From the NCBI GenBank assembly GCA_951799425.1, contig OX637398.1, forward strand, positions 21,214,270 through 21,278,269: a DNA stretch of 64,000 bases, given 5' to 3'. This document shows positions 1 to 13,300 of this stretch, one piece after another; the stretch's first letter is position 1, and each line of letters begins with the position of its first letter. Under the pieces are notes generated by a model. The model searched no databases. It was given only the letters and a program-made list of their open reading frames with translations, and had not been told where the DNA came from. The DNA comes from Ilex aquifolium. Taxonomy: Eukaryota > Streptophyta > Magnoliopsida > Aquifoliales > Aquifoliaceae. The translations under genes and the position numbers were made by a program.

Positions 1-907
1 AGACCCCAATCCCACTCTACAACCTAAGATGCACAGTTTAGACAAAAAACAATGATAAGGTTAAACTGAAAATATGAAAGAGAATATAGAAAACTAAGTG
101 AAAAAATGACTTTAAATTGAAGAAATTATTAGTGCCACTATTGACCAGATAATCACCAACTTATGAACTATAATTATAGGTTTTTTCACTTAATTGTTTT
201 TGTTGTTATTTATATATTGGGTTTAGCAGGGGCGGGGATGAGTTTCAGTCCATCCCCACCTCCATCCCCATACGGGTATTCCCGTATATATCTACCGTCC
301 CATACTTATAGGGGTAAATTAGGTGTGTGTACTGTTTTTAGGACTTATTTGAATATAAGTTTCCTATTTTAATATATAAGCATCTAAGTTTAAAATAAGT
401 ATAAAAAATTGTAAGGAAGTATACTTTTCAGTTTTTTTTTAATATTACCTAATTATCCCTGCCTTGATTCATGCATAACTGATATAAAAATATTTGAAAA
501 GATTCTTTATAGTGTTATTGTGATATATAAAATCATTTGAATTTTAAAATACTGATATCAATTCAATTGACATTATACTTTTGAACTAAAAGTTTTCTTC
601 TTCAATATTTTCAGTTTTTTTTTTTTAATAAACTTTTCGTTGTACATAGAATGAAGTAAATTTTTTTTTGTGTAGCGAGATTTTGGCTTATGCTTCACCA
701 TTTTAAAGTTTCGTCTTCTCTTCTAACCCGACGAAAATTGCTCAATTGGACGCGTTTGTTTCATCTTATCTTTTTCATCTTTTTTTTTTATGAGTCGAAT
801 TCTTTTTGAAAATAATGTAACAACATAAAAATCAATGTGACAAGTTACTCAAAAATAATGTGACTGTATGTTAAAAAAAATGTGACAAGATAGTTCTAAT
901 ATAAGAA

Positions 908-909
<2 letters not shown>

Positions 910-983
<74 letters not shown>
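910..983. repeat. Compound microsatellite (TA)n(GA)n
   Basis: About 20 TA units run directly into about 17 GA units. The same TA-to-GA order is seen again near 2.66-2.72 kb. Such compound tracts are common in plant intergenic DNA and are length-variable. Confidence 0.95.
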
Positions 984-988
<5 letters not shown>

Positions 989-2654
989 ATCTTAGAAAAA
1001 ATCTAAAATTAAGGAATTTTAAGAGAAATAATTCTAATATAAGAAAACCCTAAAATTTAGGAGTTTTAGAGAGAAATAATCTTAATTTAGGAAAGATTTT
1101 AAATTAAGAAATTTAAAATTTATTTAAATTTTGAATTTAGTTACCTGTGGGTGTATATATATGTATATGAGTATATATATGAGTGCAAATACGTTTTAGA
1201 GTATTATCCGGCTTTCATTTGAGGGATATTGGTCATGATTTTGTTGGCCTTGATTTAGGAATTGTGAGAGACTGATGCTTTGAGGAGTACTTTTTTTTCT
1301 TGATGGTTAAATGAGTACTTCAGACTTTATGGAAAAAATAGGACTTTTATCCCAAATTTTTTTGAAATAGGCATTTCTCTCAAATAAGAGTTAAAAAATG
1401 TACCGACTTTCAAAGTTCCCTACTTATAGTCCATCTCCAGTTCAAACAAAATGAGTTTGGACGAATACTTGTTTTTTCCTAGTTCACTGTCATCCCTTGT
1501 GAGCTCTCACCTTAAGACAAGTTAGATACCTTCTTAAGCAGCCATTGGTAGATAGTAATCATGTAATTATTGTTATAATTATTCTCCATAGTATTCTGAT
1601 TTATGGATTCTATTTTTTTTACGAACAACATATGATTGATTCAAATTTAACACTAGCCTCAATCTAACCCCACATCATTGCGCTACCAATGTTTTTTCTA
1701 TTTTTTTTTTGGGGTAAGTAAGTTCTCCTAAAGTTCATATCTAAGTTAGATGCATTCGTAAAACACATGTTTTCTATATTGATTAGTAGCCCCTTGGTGT
1801 TTAAATCATCAGTTGAATTCACTAAATTTTGACCGTTATAGCTAAAATATATATTCTTTTTGATTAAAAAAAATGAAAATTTTAATTTGATAACATCTAA
1901 ATCCCATTTCCAGATTGGGCTTCGTGGCCCTACCCTAGCCCATATGAAGCTGAGATTGGCCCTATCAAGTTGGCATGAATGTCTTAAACCAAAACCGCCA
2001 TCGTCTTCCGCTTTGAATAGAGTAATATGGGTGTGGCTTCCTCCAATTTAATAATTAGGTGATTTTCCAATTCCATTTGAATGGTGAGGATTTATATCAA
2101 CAAATTTTTACTTATGTAAAAACTAGCTAATATAACGTGCATATGTAACAAAAATAAAAAATAAAAATCAACCATTAAAAAAGATGAGCATTAGCAAGTA
2201 GAAAATAGCACAAATAAGACTTATACCTGTAGAAAATAATATATAGACAAATGAATTTTGAAATTAACTAAAGGACTTATTCACATGTCTTCACATATAC
2301 CTCCATGGAATCACTACTACTACCATGAAAACAGAACCTCCACCAACAATACAAAACATTAAGGAAGGGAAATCTAGGGAACATCGATGCATGGAAGACA
2401 ACATAAAGAAACAACCCAGATATGTTCATGTTTCTAGCATAACTTGAGCTAATCTAAGCACATCCAACTTACTCACTGTAGGAATGCGAAAACATAATAC
2501 AACGAATCAGCACATTTGAATACCGTTTTACTATTCCTTCCAAATTTTCTTTATAATCACGAACACCTTTGAATATGAACCCTTCGACTCGCGGTAAGTT
2601 AAGCTACACGAGCCAAACTCAAATTTTCACCGTTCTGGAGTCTCACACAAGTCA

Positions 2655-2656
<2 letters not shown>

Positions 2657-2720
<64 letters not shown>
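2657..2720. repeat. Compound microsatellite (TA)n(GA)n
   Basis: About 16 TA units are followed by about 16 GA units, the same order and junction as the tract at 910-983. A short imperfect TATA/GAGA patch follows near 2776-2795. No gene was recognised across it. Confidence 0.95.
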
Positions 2721-2724
<4 letters not shown>

Positions 2725-2870
2725 GAGAGCTTCAATCGTATAACTTTTCTATATCTCGTGTTGGTAGAGTCCCACTGTATATAGAGAGATATATAACACA
2801 AGTGGGCATAAGGTTGAGAGTTTTTAGTAACTAAGATAAGGTGAAGAGATTTTAGGAACCAAACCCATCC

Positions 2871-4129
2871 TTATCTAGGCTTGACCAAGTTCAAGTTAAT
2901 CCAAACACTAACTATCCTTATCTATCCAGATTGTGCCCGCTCATGGGCGCCATACGACTCCATATCCAAATGCTAACATCTCTCACTCGCACATGGTGGG
3001 GAAAACGTTGCAATATTTATCTCTGCATAACTCTATCATCGTGACTGTTAATACAGACTAAAGAACAGTGCGACTGCTGAGTCCACCAGTAATCGGGAAC
3101 ACTATACCAGAAACCCTCTTGGGCCACCATAGATACATCAACCTTTTAGAAAACAAGTAAAGGAATAAAGTAACTCACTATACCATAGACCTATTTCTTC
3201 ATACTGAGTTAAGTATCTCTGTTCCTCATAGAGCTATACTTAAGTTTTCATCTAAGCTGCATTATACTTATAATTATATCATTCCTCTAAGAACAACATA
3301 ACCCACCGACGAATGAATATAGTGCATGGTCATGATATCAATAGTCTTCCCTTCGCCCTAATGGCACTCGGTTCCAAACTAACTACTTTCCCAGTAATGT
3401 CCCAGAAGACAGAATCAATCATGGTCATAGGTAACATGCCAAAGTAGCGAACATCAGTTTGTCACTCTATTACATAATCAAAGGTCACATAGGGCACAAT
3501 ATTAGGAAAATTCATGGAAAAATTATCCTTTAGGACTCACACAGTGAGGAAACAGGGATTCATTCACTCACTTCCTTGTCTCGGTCATCAAGTACATGTA
3601 GTATGAAGAACATGTTACAGTGGAGTAACGCTCCCAGAGATTGTATGTCACAACCTCCAACACTGTACAGATCTTAATCTAGTCACTCCCAGAGTACCTA
3701 ACTCGAGTCCTCACATTGCTCGTCACTCGTGGCACCAAAAAATGTAAAATGTCACATCTGGCTATCAACACAGGTATAATGGATAATGAACATATCCATT
3801 ATCGGTCTCTATCACTGGACCTCATCTTGGTTCCAACCAAGACGCGTATGTACACATAGGATATGTGATCTTAGCTCGCTATCTCAAGTGCCAAATAATA
3901 ATGTCTCATCTTTGCTCGCTATCTCAAGTGCTAAAATTGATTGCTCGTGTGAGTGAGCCAATCCAAACCTGATGACATACTCAATAATATATATGTGCTA
4001 AATGTTATTACTATTAAAAAAATGTCATGTGCATGAGCAATAAGATATCTAATCAAATAAAAAAAAATTCCAACAAATGGTCAACTAATACAATTAAATT
4101 GTATTGGCATATGGGATACGAGACATCTT
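2871..4129 (-). other. Probable copia 3' non-coding or LTR region, decayed
   Basis: No gene frame is supported. The stretch lies directly downstream, in the minus direction, of copia reverse-transcriptase sequence. It has the mixed composition typical of copia LTR and 3' non-coding DNA, including a repeated CTCGCTATCTCAAGTGC segment (near 3875 and 3917). No matching LTR partner or target duplication was found, so the assignment to the same element as the adjacent polymerase is an inference from position. Confidence 0.35.
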
Positions 4130-5151
4130 CTCATTTCTTTCAAGAGTACTAGGGCAATCCTTTGGCTTAGGGCCTCGTCTTTAGCTACAGGAGTGTCAAT
4201 GAGTTTAGCATTGTGTATCTGAAAATGTTCAAGGACCTGCCTCAGGTAAGTCTGTTAGGGAAAATCGTCGTCTTGAACGATCCTTGAAGATCCTCACACT
4301 GAGCACATAACTTGTTTCATCCATGTCCTTCATCTCGAAATGTGGCGATAACCACCCTTTAGAGGTGGCAGTCATCTCCTTGTTATTCTCAACCAATAGA
4401 ATATCATCAACATACAAAGAGAGGATAATGAAACTTCCTTTGGATTGCTTAATGTACAAAGTGATATTCTTCAACCATCGTGAACCCATCATCAATGATG
4501 GCTCAATGAAACCTCAGATACCACTGTTTAGATGATTGCTTCAAGCCATAGATAGATTGATTGAGCTTGCAAACTTTGCTCTCTTGATCTTCTATAAGAA
4601 ACCAACTAGTTGATCCATATAGATATCCTCATCTAGTTCTCCATTGAGAAATGTAGTCTTAACGTCTATTTGGTAAAGTTCCAAATCTAAGTGTGCGATA
4701 ATGGCTAAAACGAGGCGAATTGAAGCAAACCTCACTACTGTTGAGAAGGTTTCTTCATTAGTCTATTCTCTCAAGTTAGGTATAACCTTTTGCTACAAGA
4801 CGTGCCTTGTACCTATCAACGGAACCATCTTCCTTGTGTTTGATTTTGAGAACCCATTTGTTCCCAATGGTCTTGCGCCTAGAAGGAAGGTCAACCAAGT
4901 CCCAAATTTGATTGGTCTTCATAGACATTATTTCTTCAATCATTACACTTATCCATTCTTTGCTAGCAGTAGATGAGATAGCATGTTCATAAGTCTTAGG
5001 CTCATCAGTATCATGTACATCAATCATGAAAGCTTCCTCTTCAATCTGAAATCGACGACGGGGAATGCTTTCACATTTGCTCTTATCCAGATGAGTACCA
5101 GAAAAACTCTCACTCACTGGCAATGATTCACCTGGTGGTAAGATGCTCCCA
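4130..5151 (-). pseudogene. Ty1/copia reverse transcriptase remnant
   Basis: On the minus strand this encodes pieces of a copia-type reverse transcriptase. The N-terminal part has the family pattern KEWISVMIEEI, then NQIWDLVDLP, then GNKWVLKIKHKEDGSVDRYKARLVAKGYT (read in two motifs). The downstream part has the catalytic YVDDILL motif. The fossil is broken many times. It belongs to the same element as the integrase at 7.2-8.0 kb, from which it is separated by a solo LTR with a perfect target duplication, and probably as the gag piece at 19.3-20.1 kb. It is not expected to be functional. Confidence 0.8.
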
Positions 5152-5156
5152 CTATC

Positions 5157-7218
5157 TGCAAGAATCTGTATAAAATTTAAAGATGGATAATATGATATTA
5201 AGAGTACTTCCAAAAAGATGATAGAAACTTCGAATCGTTGTTGAAGGATTGATCATGAAGTTTGAGTTTCGCATATATTGACTTTTGTGTTAAATTTAGT
5301 TTCGAAGACATCTAAACTTGAGAAGGATAGATATGTAAGTTTCTGAATTTTTTTAGGTCAAAATAATATCACTATTGAATATAGAAGGACAAAAAACCAT
5401 GGGAGAGGTTATATGATTAGAAGTTTGGAAGTATTCCGGAGTTTAACACTACTTTAGTATTTTGATTATAACTTTTTATTCCAATGTCCAATTTTTCTGA
5501 TATTTGGACATTAGAAAACAAAATTCAAAGACTATAAAAGTATATTTTATGAAAATTTCTTGAATCGGCTTATAACTAGGTTAAAATTGAGCCGAAAGTC
5601 TGGACAGAAAGTTTCTAGTGTCCGGACTCCTAGGAATCGTCTGGACGCTTGTCCCAAAAATGAAATTGCGTTTCATCAAAATTAACGAGAAACAGAGATT
5701 TAGCACCATCCGATGCTCCAGAATCTTTCGGGTACCTCACTAAAAATGGCCTCGATCAATTTTTAGGATTTTCTTTGCTTTTCACCCTATAAATACCCTA
5801 GGCCCACAATCTAAAGTTTCTTCACCTACTTCTCATCCTAGAAAACTCTGGAGAGCTTGAGAGGAAGTAAAAGAGGAGGAACATGAAGGATTCTCGCGTA
5901 GGGATTGATTCAAACATGCTAGGGCTATCTTCAAAACATCGGATTGAGGTAGGGTTTCTTCCTAAACTTATTCATTGAGGCTAGGGTTAATATATATGTT
6001 TTAACTCTAAATTGTAGATGTATGGTAGAAAATCATTGTATCTTGGTTTTATTGTAAATTATAGAATGTTTTTAAATGAAATATATGTTTTATATTCTAG
6101 AAACTATCGTTCTTGTTTTTAAAACCCTAGTTTTAAAGAAATATGGGCTTTACACATGATACTTCCTTGTTCTTGATTTTAAAAATGTTAGTGCTGAGTT
6201 TTGAACAACAAAATTATGTTCTTAGTGACCTCTTGCATATTTTCTTGAATTGCTCCATTTAAAAAATACTTGTGAAAATATGGTGCTTGGTTTACATGTG
6301 ATTTGGTGAATTGGTTTGATAAAGTATCTCTTATATGAGTGGTTTGATGAACATGTGTGATCGTGGACTGGGTATCATAGAGTGAGTAGATGATTTTCTT
6401 GGACTGAGCGGGTTTGAAGGTTCCCTGCCACTTGTAGTAGGGTTGATGCCATGCAAGGACCAAACCACTATTCGCTAACGGATATAGAGGCTGGGGGCTA
6501 GTATATTATTCCTGAGTCGGTATACACCCTTCCTAAAGTTGTGTATCCTTGTGAGGATTAGGGTTGTGTGTGTGGCAGGATATTTTCAATGTGTGTATTA
6601 ATGCTATGTCTTACTACGTACCTGAGATACAGTGTTGACAATGGTTTATTATTTGAAAGTTGTTTTTACTTCTTCATTTATTTTATTGCACTCACGTAAA
6701 CTTGAGATTTGATAAACTTTCACTATTTTTATTTCAAAAGCTATATGTGATATTTTGTAAAGTGAGACCGACCTGTTTTATATATTTTCAAAATCTTGTT
6801 CGAGTTTGGGAGGATTTTCCTACAGAGCTTAGTGCTCACCCTTACAACAATATCTTTTTCAGATTACGGGTTAGAGGAGGAGCTTGGGTTAGATGAGCAG
6901 GTAAATTGAGAAACTCATACTGATAGAGATATGGATCCTGAGGTAGATATCTAGAGATGCTACCATAGATAATGATTTTTGATTATTTTGGTTTGAATGA
7001 TGTACTAAACATTTAGTAGTTAATTAGTTTTTGGGAATAATATTTAATTTAGTTTTTGGATATAATTGCGAAGGTTTGGCATATTGGTTTTTGGATTATG
7101 CTTTAAATGCTATGAATCATGAATGGATTTCTTTTGGATATGGTTTTTATTAGATTCTCGCATGGTTAAATGTTGTATAGATAGTAATACTTTCTAGGGT
7201 GGATTTTGGGGCATTACA
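5157..7218 (+). mobile_element. Solo LTR, Tekay-like gypsy family (copy 1)
   Basis: A 2062 bp LTR starts TG and ends GGGGCATTACA, flanked by the perfect 5 bp target duplication CTATC (5152-5156 and 7219-7223). There is no internal region, so this is a solo LTR left by LTR-LTR recombination. It is plus-oriented: a TATA box (CTATAAATACC) lies near 5787. A homologous solo LTR occurs at 61036-63263; shared blocks include GGAAGTATTCCGGAGT and GATTTTCCTACAGAGCTTAG. The end resembles the LTR end of the Tekay-like element at 8178, so the clade assignment is by resemblance. It interrupts the copia element. Confidence 0.9.
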
Positions 7219-7223
7219 CTATC

Positions 7224-8047
7224 TTTAGGGAGTTGACAAATTTCTTTTTCTGTCTCAACTAGACTGATAGATACGCTAAGTTCAGGATCATCCAATTCAT
7301 AGAGTTCCATCCTATCACTCACCTCGCCTCTACTAGGGAAATCCTCCTCAAGAAAATCCATATCTTGTGACTCAATTTCAATTTCAGCCACATTTCCAAC
7401 TGGCTGCTCTCCAATGAACACATAACCTTTGGAGTGTTCTTAGTACCTTATAACTTCATACTCCTAGGTCCTAATTTCCCATGCTTATGAGAAGTATTGT
7501 GTACATAAGCTGTCGATACCCATAGCCGCAAGATACCTAGATCACGCTTCGTGCTAGTCCATAACTCATAAGGAGTGGAAGGTACTGATTTGGAGGGTAC
7601 ACGGTTAAGAATGTAGGCTGCAGTCAATAAAGCATTTCCCAATAGGAGATGGGCAAACTAGCTTGCGACATCATCAATCTAACCATGTCAATCAAGGTTC
7701 AATTCCTCTTCTCTGCCACACCATTTTGTTGTGGTGTGTCAAGAATTGTCAACTACCTAATAATTCTCTTTTCTTCACACAGTTCCCTGAACTGATCAGA
7801 TAGATACTTGTGGTCTCGGTCAGTTCTTCAAGCTTTAATTCTTTTGTCCATTTGATTCTCAACCTTATTCATGTAAAGTCTAAAGCAATCCAATGTTTCT
7901 GACTTGTGGGAGATCAAATAGACATGCCCAAAGCGCATGTAGTCATCTATGAAAGTGATGAAATAGGAACCACCATGCCTTGCCCCCACATTCATTGCGT
8001 CCTAGTTATAAGAATAAATTAACTACAGTGGGATATCTGCCCTTGTG
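7224..8047 (-). pseudogene. Ty1/copia integrase remnant
   Basis: Minus-strand reading shows copia integrase motifs: TPQQNGVAERRN of the catalytic core, then LLTAAYILNRVPSKS and TPYELW, then an acidic linker toward reverse transcriptase. This is the middle part of the same decayed copia fossil. It is bounded left by the solo LTR ending at 7218 and right by the Athila-like solo LTR starting at 8053. It carries several breaks and is not expected to be expressed as a working protein. Confidence 0.8.
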
Positions 8048-8177
8048 GCTTTTGTTCTTGATCCGAAATGTGTACACCCAAGTGCAGGCGGTCAAGCTCT
8101 AGTAATAATCCGGTTTGAGTCCGGAGTTAAATCCACAGGGAACTTTTGTTGATATTTCTAAGGCAAGCAGTGGTAGA

Positions 8178-10300
8178 TGTGACGCCCCAAAAACCGGGGG
8201 TCCTTAATTTAACAAAATTTGGGCAGAGTCTCCTTTGTACGGGGAACTCTACCCAAAACACAACCTGTGTAATCATACAATCACATGACCCATCCGAGGT
8301 CCAATATACAATATTGACCACACCGGGTCCATTTATCCATACATAAGTGCATAGTATCAAATACTACCATAATCACCATCACTACGTACATTCATTCATA
8401 AAAGAATAAATGTCCCAAAAGAGTCCCATGTACATGCCTTTTAAAATATAAACAAGTTTTTGTTACAAAAATTATACAAGGCCAAAAATAAACATATACA
8501 AGGGACTACAAAGTCAAAATAAGAGCCACAGATCGGCTCTGTCGTCAAAGCGGGCCCATGGCCTCGCCTTCGGTGGATGCCTGGCCGATACCTGAAAAAT
8601 GTTCCCATAAAGGGTGAGCCAACGCTCAATAGGGTAACTCCTATAGAGAATTCCTCTCAACCTAAATGCATATGAAATGTCACATGCAACAACCATTTCA
8701 AGCATTCATTCAAATATATCTATTATGAACAAATGTCATAAATCATGTCATGCCATGAGATGAGACTCATGCAAGCAATACCAACATCGAGCCCCATCCC
8801 GAGCTCCCACAACACATGCAATGTCATGCGTATGTATCCAGGCATTCCAAGTCCCCCTGTCATTGGTGTTATGTACACTCAATGACTAATTAATTCATTT
8901 TCTTGTGTCTTTGTGGGGAGATGATTTATGGTATTACACCAATGGGACACCAACCATCAACGGATCTTCGGGACATCCCACCTGCGGCTCCGTTTACGCC
9001 GTTACACTTTTCTGGAATTTCACCGCCGGGAAGTGTATAAACCAAGTAAGCGGGTCTTGCACCCGAGGGAGAATCTAGCCCTTCTTGCTATCCCTGACAC
9101 ATTTATTCATTTAATTTTCCGTGCGACTCAGCCGGACCTTGGTACGACTTTCCCGAGTCCACAATCAACCACCGATGTGGTGATTGATTTCATACCATGC
9201 ACACACTCTCACCCATGTCAATGCCCATGAATGTAGTGCAACGCATGCATAATGCAATGCAATGCGCAATTGCCTTTGGTACCACTTATAATGTCCATTA
9301 TATAATGAATGCAATATAATGACATTTTCAACACAGTCCCAAGTATTTTATATAAGATAATCAATTCAATTAACATATTTGTATTCACCTAGGCATTTAA
9401 ACAAACACCTAGAGGGCACATCAATTTACACAAATAGCATGTTTATTACTTCCAACATGGCAACATGTTTATTAATTCTATAAACATAAGCACAAGTCCA
9501 CCACAATAATTATATGCTAAATAATCATTAAACTTACATATTATTTCATAATCACATAACAAGCTAATAATTTTATTAAACTTGATATGTCAATTAAACA
9601 TCAAGTCATGCTAATGTGCGATTAACATGCTTTAAACCACTAACATTAACTTACACCAAGTTAATCAAAATAGGATTTTATTAATTATAAAATTAATTAT
9701 AAATCCTATATTTGACCCACTAGTTACACTAGTCAAGACCTAACATGTGACATACACCCTTAGCCTGCTCATTTCATATGCAATATTTTAGGCTGAAATT
9801 ACATCTAAATAGGGGAAACCCTACCTCTCGTAGCGTGAGCCCACGTAGTAGGCCCCCAAAGAAAGCCCAAATTCAACTTCTCAAGCCTTAGGTCTAAATT
9901 TCGTACTTGATATCTTTGGAGAAAAGTACGATATTTGGTATCGTTGCGTAGCTCTCGTTGCGTAGAGCAACTTTAATTCTTGGCCTGAGGTGATTAGACG
10001 GTTAAATCTTCGTAGATCTGAGAAGGAAGGAATGAGGTCTAACTTTTCTTTTTTTCTTTTCTTTTTCTCCCTTTTTTTCTCTCTTTTCTGTCTCACTCTC
10101 GCCGTCTCTCCTGAAGAAGAAAAAGTGGAAGACTTTTGTCTTCCACTTATATATATATAGTCAAAACTTTTTTTTTTTTTTTAAACATTTACGTTTTTGA
10201 CCCGTACTTTAACAATTAATTATTCTTTTACCTCTTTAATTATGATTTTAATAATAATTTTTATTTAATTTAATTTAATTTTTTTTTTTCGGATTTTACG
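8178..10300 (-). repeat. 3' LTR of the Tekay-like element
   Basis: This 2123 bp repeat is a near-perfect copy of 15296-17418. In element orientation it ends GGGGCGTCACA. The identical-length partner and the adjacent purine tract at 10301-10313 show that it is the 3' LTR. A 100-residue open frame repeated in both LTRs has no coding character and is ignored. Confidence 0.95.
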
Positions 10301-10313
10301 TTCTCCCCCCCTT
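10301..10313 (-). promoter_or_regulatory. Polypurine tract of the Tekay-like element
   Basis: On the minus strand this reads AAGGGGGGGAGAA and lies directly next to the 3' LTR. That is where the plus-strand primer of an LTR element is expected. Confidence 0.85.
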
Positions 10314-10334
10314 AAGGGAATTTCGTCCCCGAAA

Positions 10335-13300
10335 TTACACCCACATGCACATGAAAAAAATCATTAAGTACTCTATAACTATAAGAGGTGTACCTCCATC
10401 CTCGAATAGAAACGGATAGGTAGCTCGGATAGTATCCTCACGCTCCCATGTCGCCTCCTCCACCCCACGGTGCTGCCACAGCACCTTCACCAGCCTCACA
10501 GTCTTGCCACGCAAAACCTGCTCTCGGCTGTCCATGATACGCATCGGTCTCTCCTCGAAGGTCCCATCCGCATCAACCACCAGCTCACCCCAATCCACCA
10601 CGTGTGTAGGATCTGGAGTGTACTTTCGGAGCATAGAGACATGGAACACTGCGTGAACACCAGATAAATTTGGCGGTAATGCCAACCGATAAGCAACTGT
10701 ACCAACCCTCTCGAGTACCTCAAAGGGCCCGATATACCTCGGCGACAACTTTCCTCGCTTCCCGAACCTGACCACTCCTCTCTTAGGCATCACCTTCAAG
10801 AAGACATGGTCTCCGACCTCGAACTCCAGAGGTCGCCGCCGTCTGTCAGCGTAACTCTTCTGTCGACTCTGAGCCGTGAGAAGACGTTTTCGTATCAAGT
10901 CCACCTTCTCCGAGGTGTCTCTAATCAAATCCGGACCCGTTGAGGGTCTCTCTCCAACCTCCGTCCAACAAATCGGAGAACGGCACGGCCTCCCATAAAG
11001 TGCCTCATAGGGTGCCATCTGTATACTCGCCTGATAACTGTTATTGTAGGCGAACTCCACTAAGGGTAAATGCTCCTCCCAGCCACCCTTGAGATCAAGG
11101 ACACATGCCCGTAGCATGTCCTCTAAAGTCTGGATGGTCCTCTCTGACTGACCGTCTGTCTGGGGATGAAAAGCGGTGCTCATCATCAATTGCGTCCCCA
11201 TGGCCCGCTGGAAACTCTCCCAAAAATGAGCCGTGAATCTAGGATCCCGATCTGATACTATAGATACGGGCACCCCATGTAACCGAACTATCTCCCGAAT
11301 GTACAGCCTACAGAATTCTTCCAGTGTGAAGGTCATCCGCACTGCCACAAAGTGTGCCGACTTCGTAAGCCGGTCCACTATAACCCACACCGCATCATGT
11401 CCCCGCAATGTCCATGGCAAGTGGGTCACAAAATCCATCGTGACGTGCTCCCACTTCCACTCAGCCACCTCCAAAGGTTGGAGCAACCCTGCTGGTCTCT
11501 GGTGTTCAGCCTTGACTTGCTGACACGTGAGACATCGACTAACAAAATCTCCAACGTGCCTCTTCATCCCACTCCAGTAGTACTGGCGACGAAGATCATG
11601 GTACATCTTCGTGCCACCTGGATGCACAGCAAAACGGGAGCAATGAAACTCCCTAAGGATCTCTTCTCTCAGATCTGCAGACTGAGGAACCACAACTCTT
11701 CCCCTGAATCGAAGACTACCATCTGCGTGAATGGCCCAGCCCTCGTCACCTGTACCCGACTGTACCCGATCCCTAATGGACAATATCTCAGCATCCTGCC
11801 CCTGGGACTCAATCACTCTGCTCAGTAGGGAAGGCGTAGCCACTAGACTCCCTAAAGTGCCCTGAGTCTGACCTCTGTAGTGTAATCGGAACTGTCCTAC
11901 AGTCTCGAGCATCAGCCATTCCCGGGAAGCTATACTGGCCAAAACTCCTCGTGACTTCCGACTCAGCGCATCAGCCACCACATTTGCCTTACCGGGATGG
12001 TAATGCAAAGTGAAATCATAATCCTCAAGGTACTCCATCCACCTGCGCTGCCTCATATTGAGGTCCCGCTGCGTGAAGATGTACTTCAGACTTTTATGGT
12101 CTGAAAACACCTCAAACTGCTCTCCATATAGATAGTGGCGCCATGCCTTCAAGGCAAAGACAATAGCCGCTAACTCCAAGTCATGCGTGGGATAGTTCTG
12201 CTCGTGGCTCTTCAACTGCCGAGAACCATAAGCTACCACCCTCCCGGACTGCATCAAAACACACCCAAGTCCGTCCTTAGAGGCATCACAATAAACTGTG
12301 TACCTCTGTCCCCTATCTGGAACTATCAAAATCGGAGCTGAAGTAAGCCTCTTCTTTAACTCTTGGAATGCCCTCTCACACGAGTCATCCCACTGAAACT
12401 TGACCTCCTTTCTAGTTAATCTAGTCATAGGTGCAGCCAGTCGGGAGAAGTCCTCAATGAACCTCCTGTAATAGCCTGCCAATCCCAAGAAACTGCGTAT
12501 CTCGAAGACTGACTTCGGCCTCTCCCAACTCATAACCGCCTCAACCTTCTCCGGATCAACTGACACACCCGAAGCCGACACCACGTGTCCCAGAAATTTC
12601 ACCTCCGTCAGCCAGAATTCGCACTTGCTGAACTTGACGTATAACTGATGGTCCCTCAAGGTCTGAAGAACAACCCTCAAGTGACCCTCGTGCTCCTCCT
12701 CAGACTTGGAGTATATCAGTATGTCATCAACAAAGACCACAACGAACTGATCTAGGTAGGGTTGAAACACCCTATGCATGAGATCCATGAATGCCGCCGG
12801 AGCATTCGTCAATCCGAATGGCATCACAATAAACTCAAAATGTCCATAACGCGTTCGAAATGCCGTCTTTGGAATGTCGGCATCCCTAATCCTCAACTGA
12901 TGATACCCCGTGCGCAGATCTATCTTGGAGTAGACCCGTGCCCCTCTCAACTGGTCAAACAAGTCATCAATACGCGGCAAAGGGTACCTATTCTTGATAG
13001 TGACCCTGTTCAACTGCCGGTAGTAAATGCAGAGCCTAAGCGTCATGTCCTTCTTCTTGGCAAATAACACAGGAGCACCCCAAGGTGAAGTACTCGGTCT
13101 GATAAAACCTCTATCCAGTAGCTCTTGTAACTGGACTTTAAGCTCCTGCAACTCCGCTGGTGCCATCCTATGCGGTGTCATAGAAATAGGGGATACACCG
13201 GGCTGTAACTCTATGGTGAAGTCTACATCCCGATGCGGTGGCAACCCCGGTAACTCATCTGGAAAGACATCTGCATAGTCGCACACGACTCGAGGCAAAC

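Larger units (their letters stand above)
1..2870. other. AT-rich stretch with no recognised gene
   Basis: No open frame here looks like a real gene. The stretch is AT-rich, with many T and A runs. Around 224-335 there is an unusual GC-rich patch of G/C runs (GGGGCGGGGAT and later CCATCCCC) that resembles the ends of some plant hAT-type miniature elements, but no matching terminal repeat was found. Two compound TA/GA microsatellites lie inside and are listed separately. Around 985-1130 a decayed tandem repeat of roughly 57-60 bp (cores such as TCTAAAATTAAGGA) can be seen. Nothing else was recognised. Confidence 0.5.

Noticed and set aside
224-335. GC-rich patch as an hAT or miniature transposon end
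   Set aside because: The G/C runs are suggestive, but no paired terminal repeat or 8 bp target duplication was found.
8928-9230. 100-residue open frame, repeated identically at 16046-16348
   Set aside because: It lies wholly inside the two Tekay-like LTRs, and its identity just reflects LTR identity. Composition is not protein-like and no motif was recognised.
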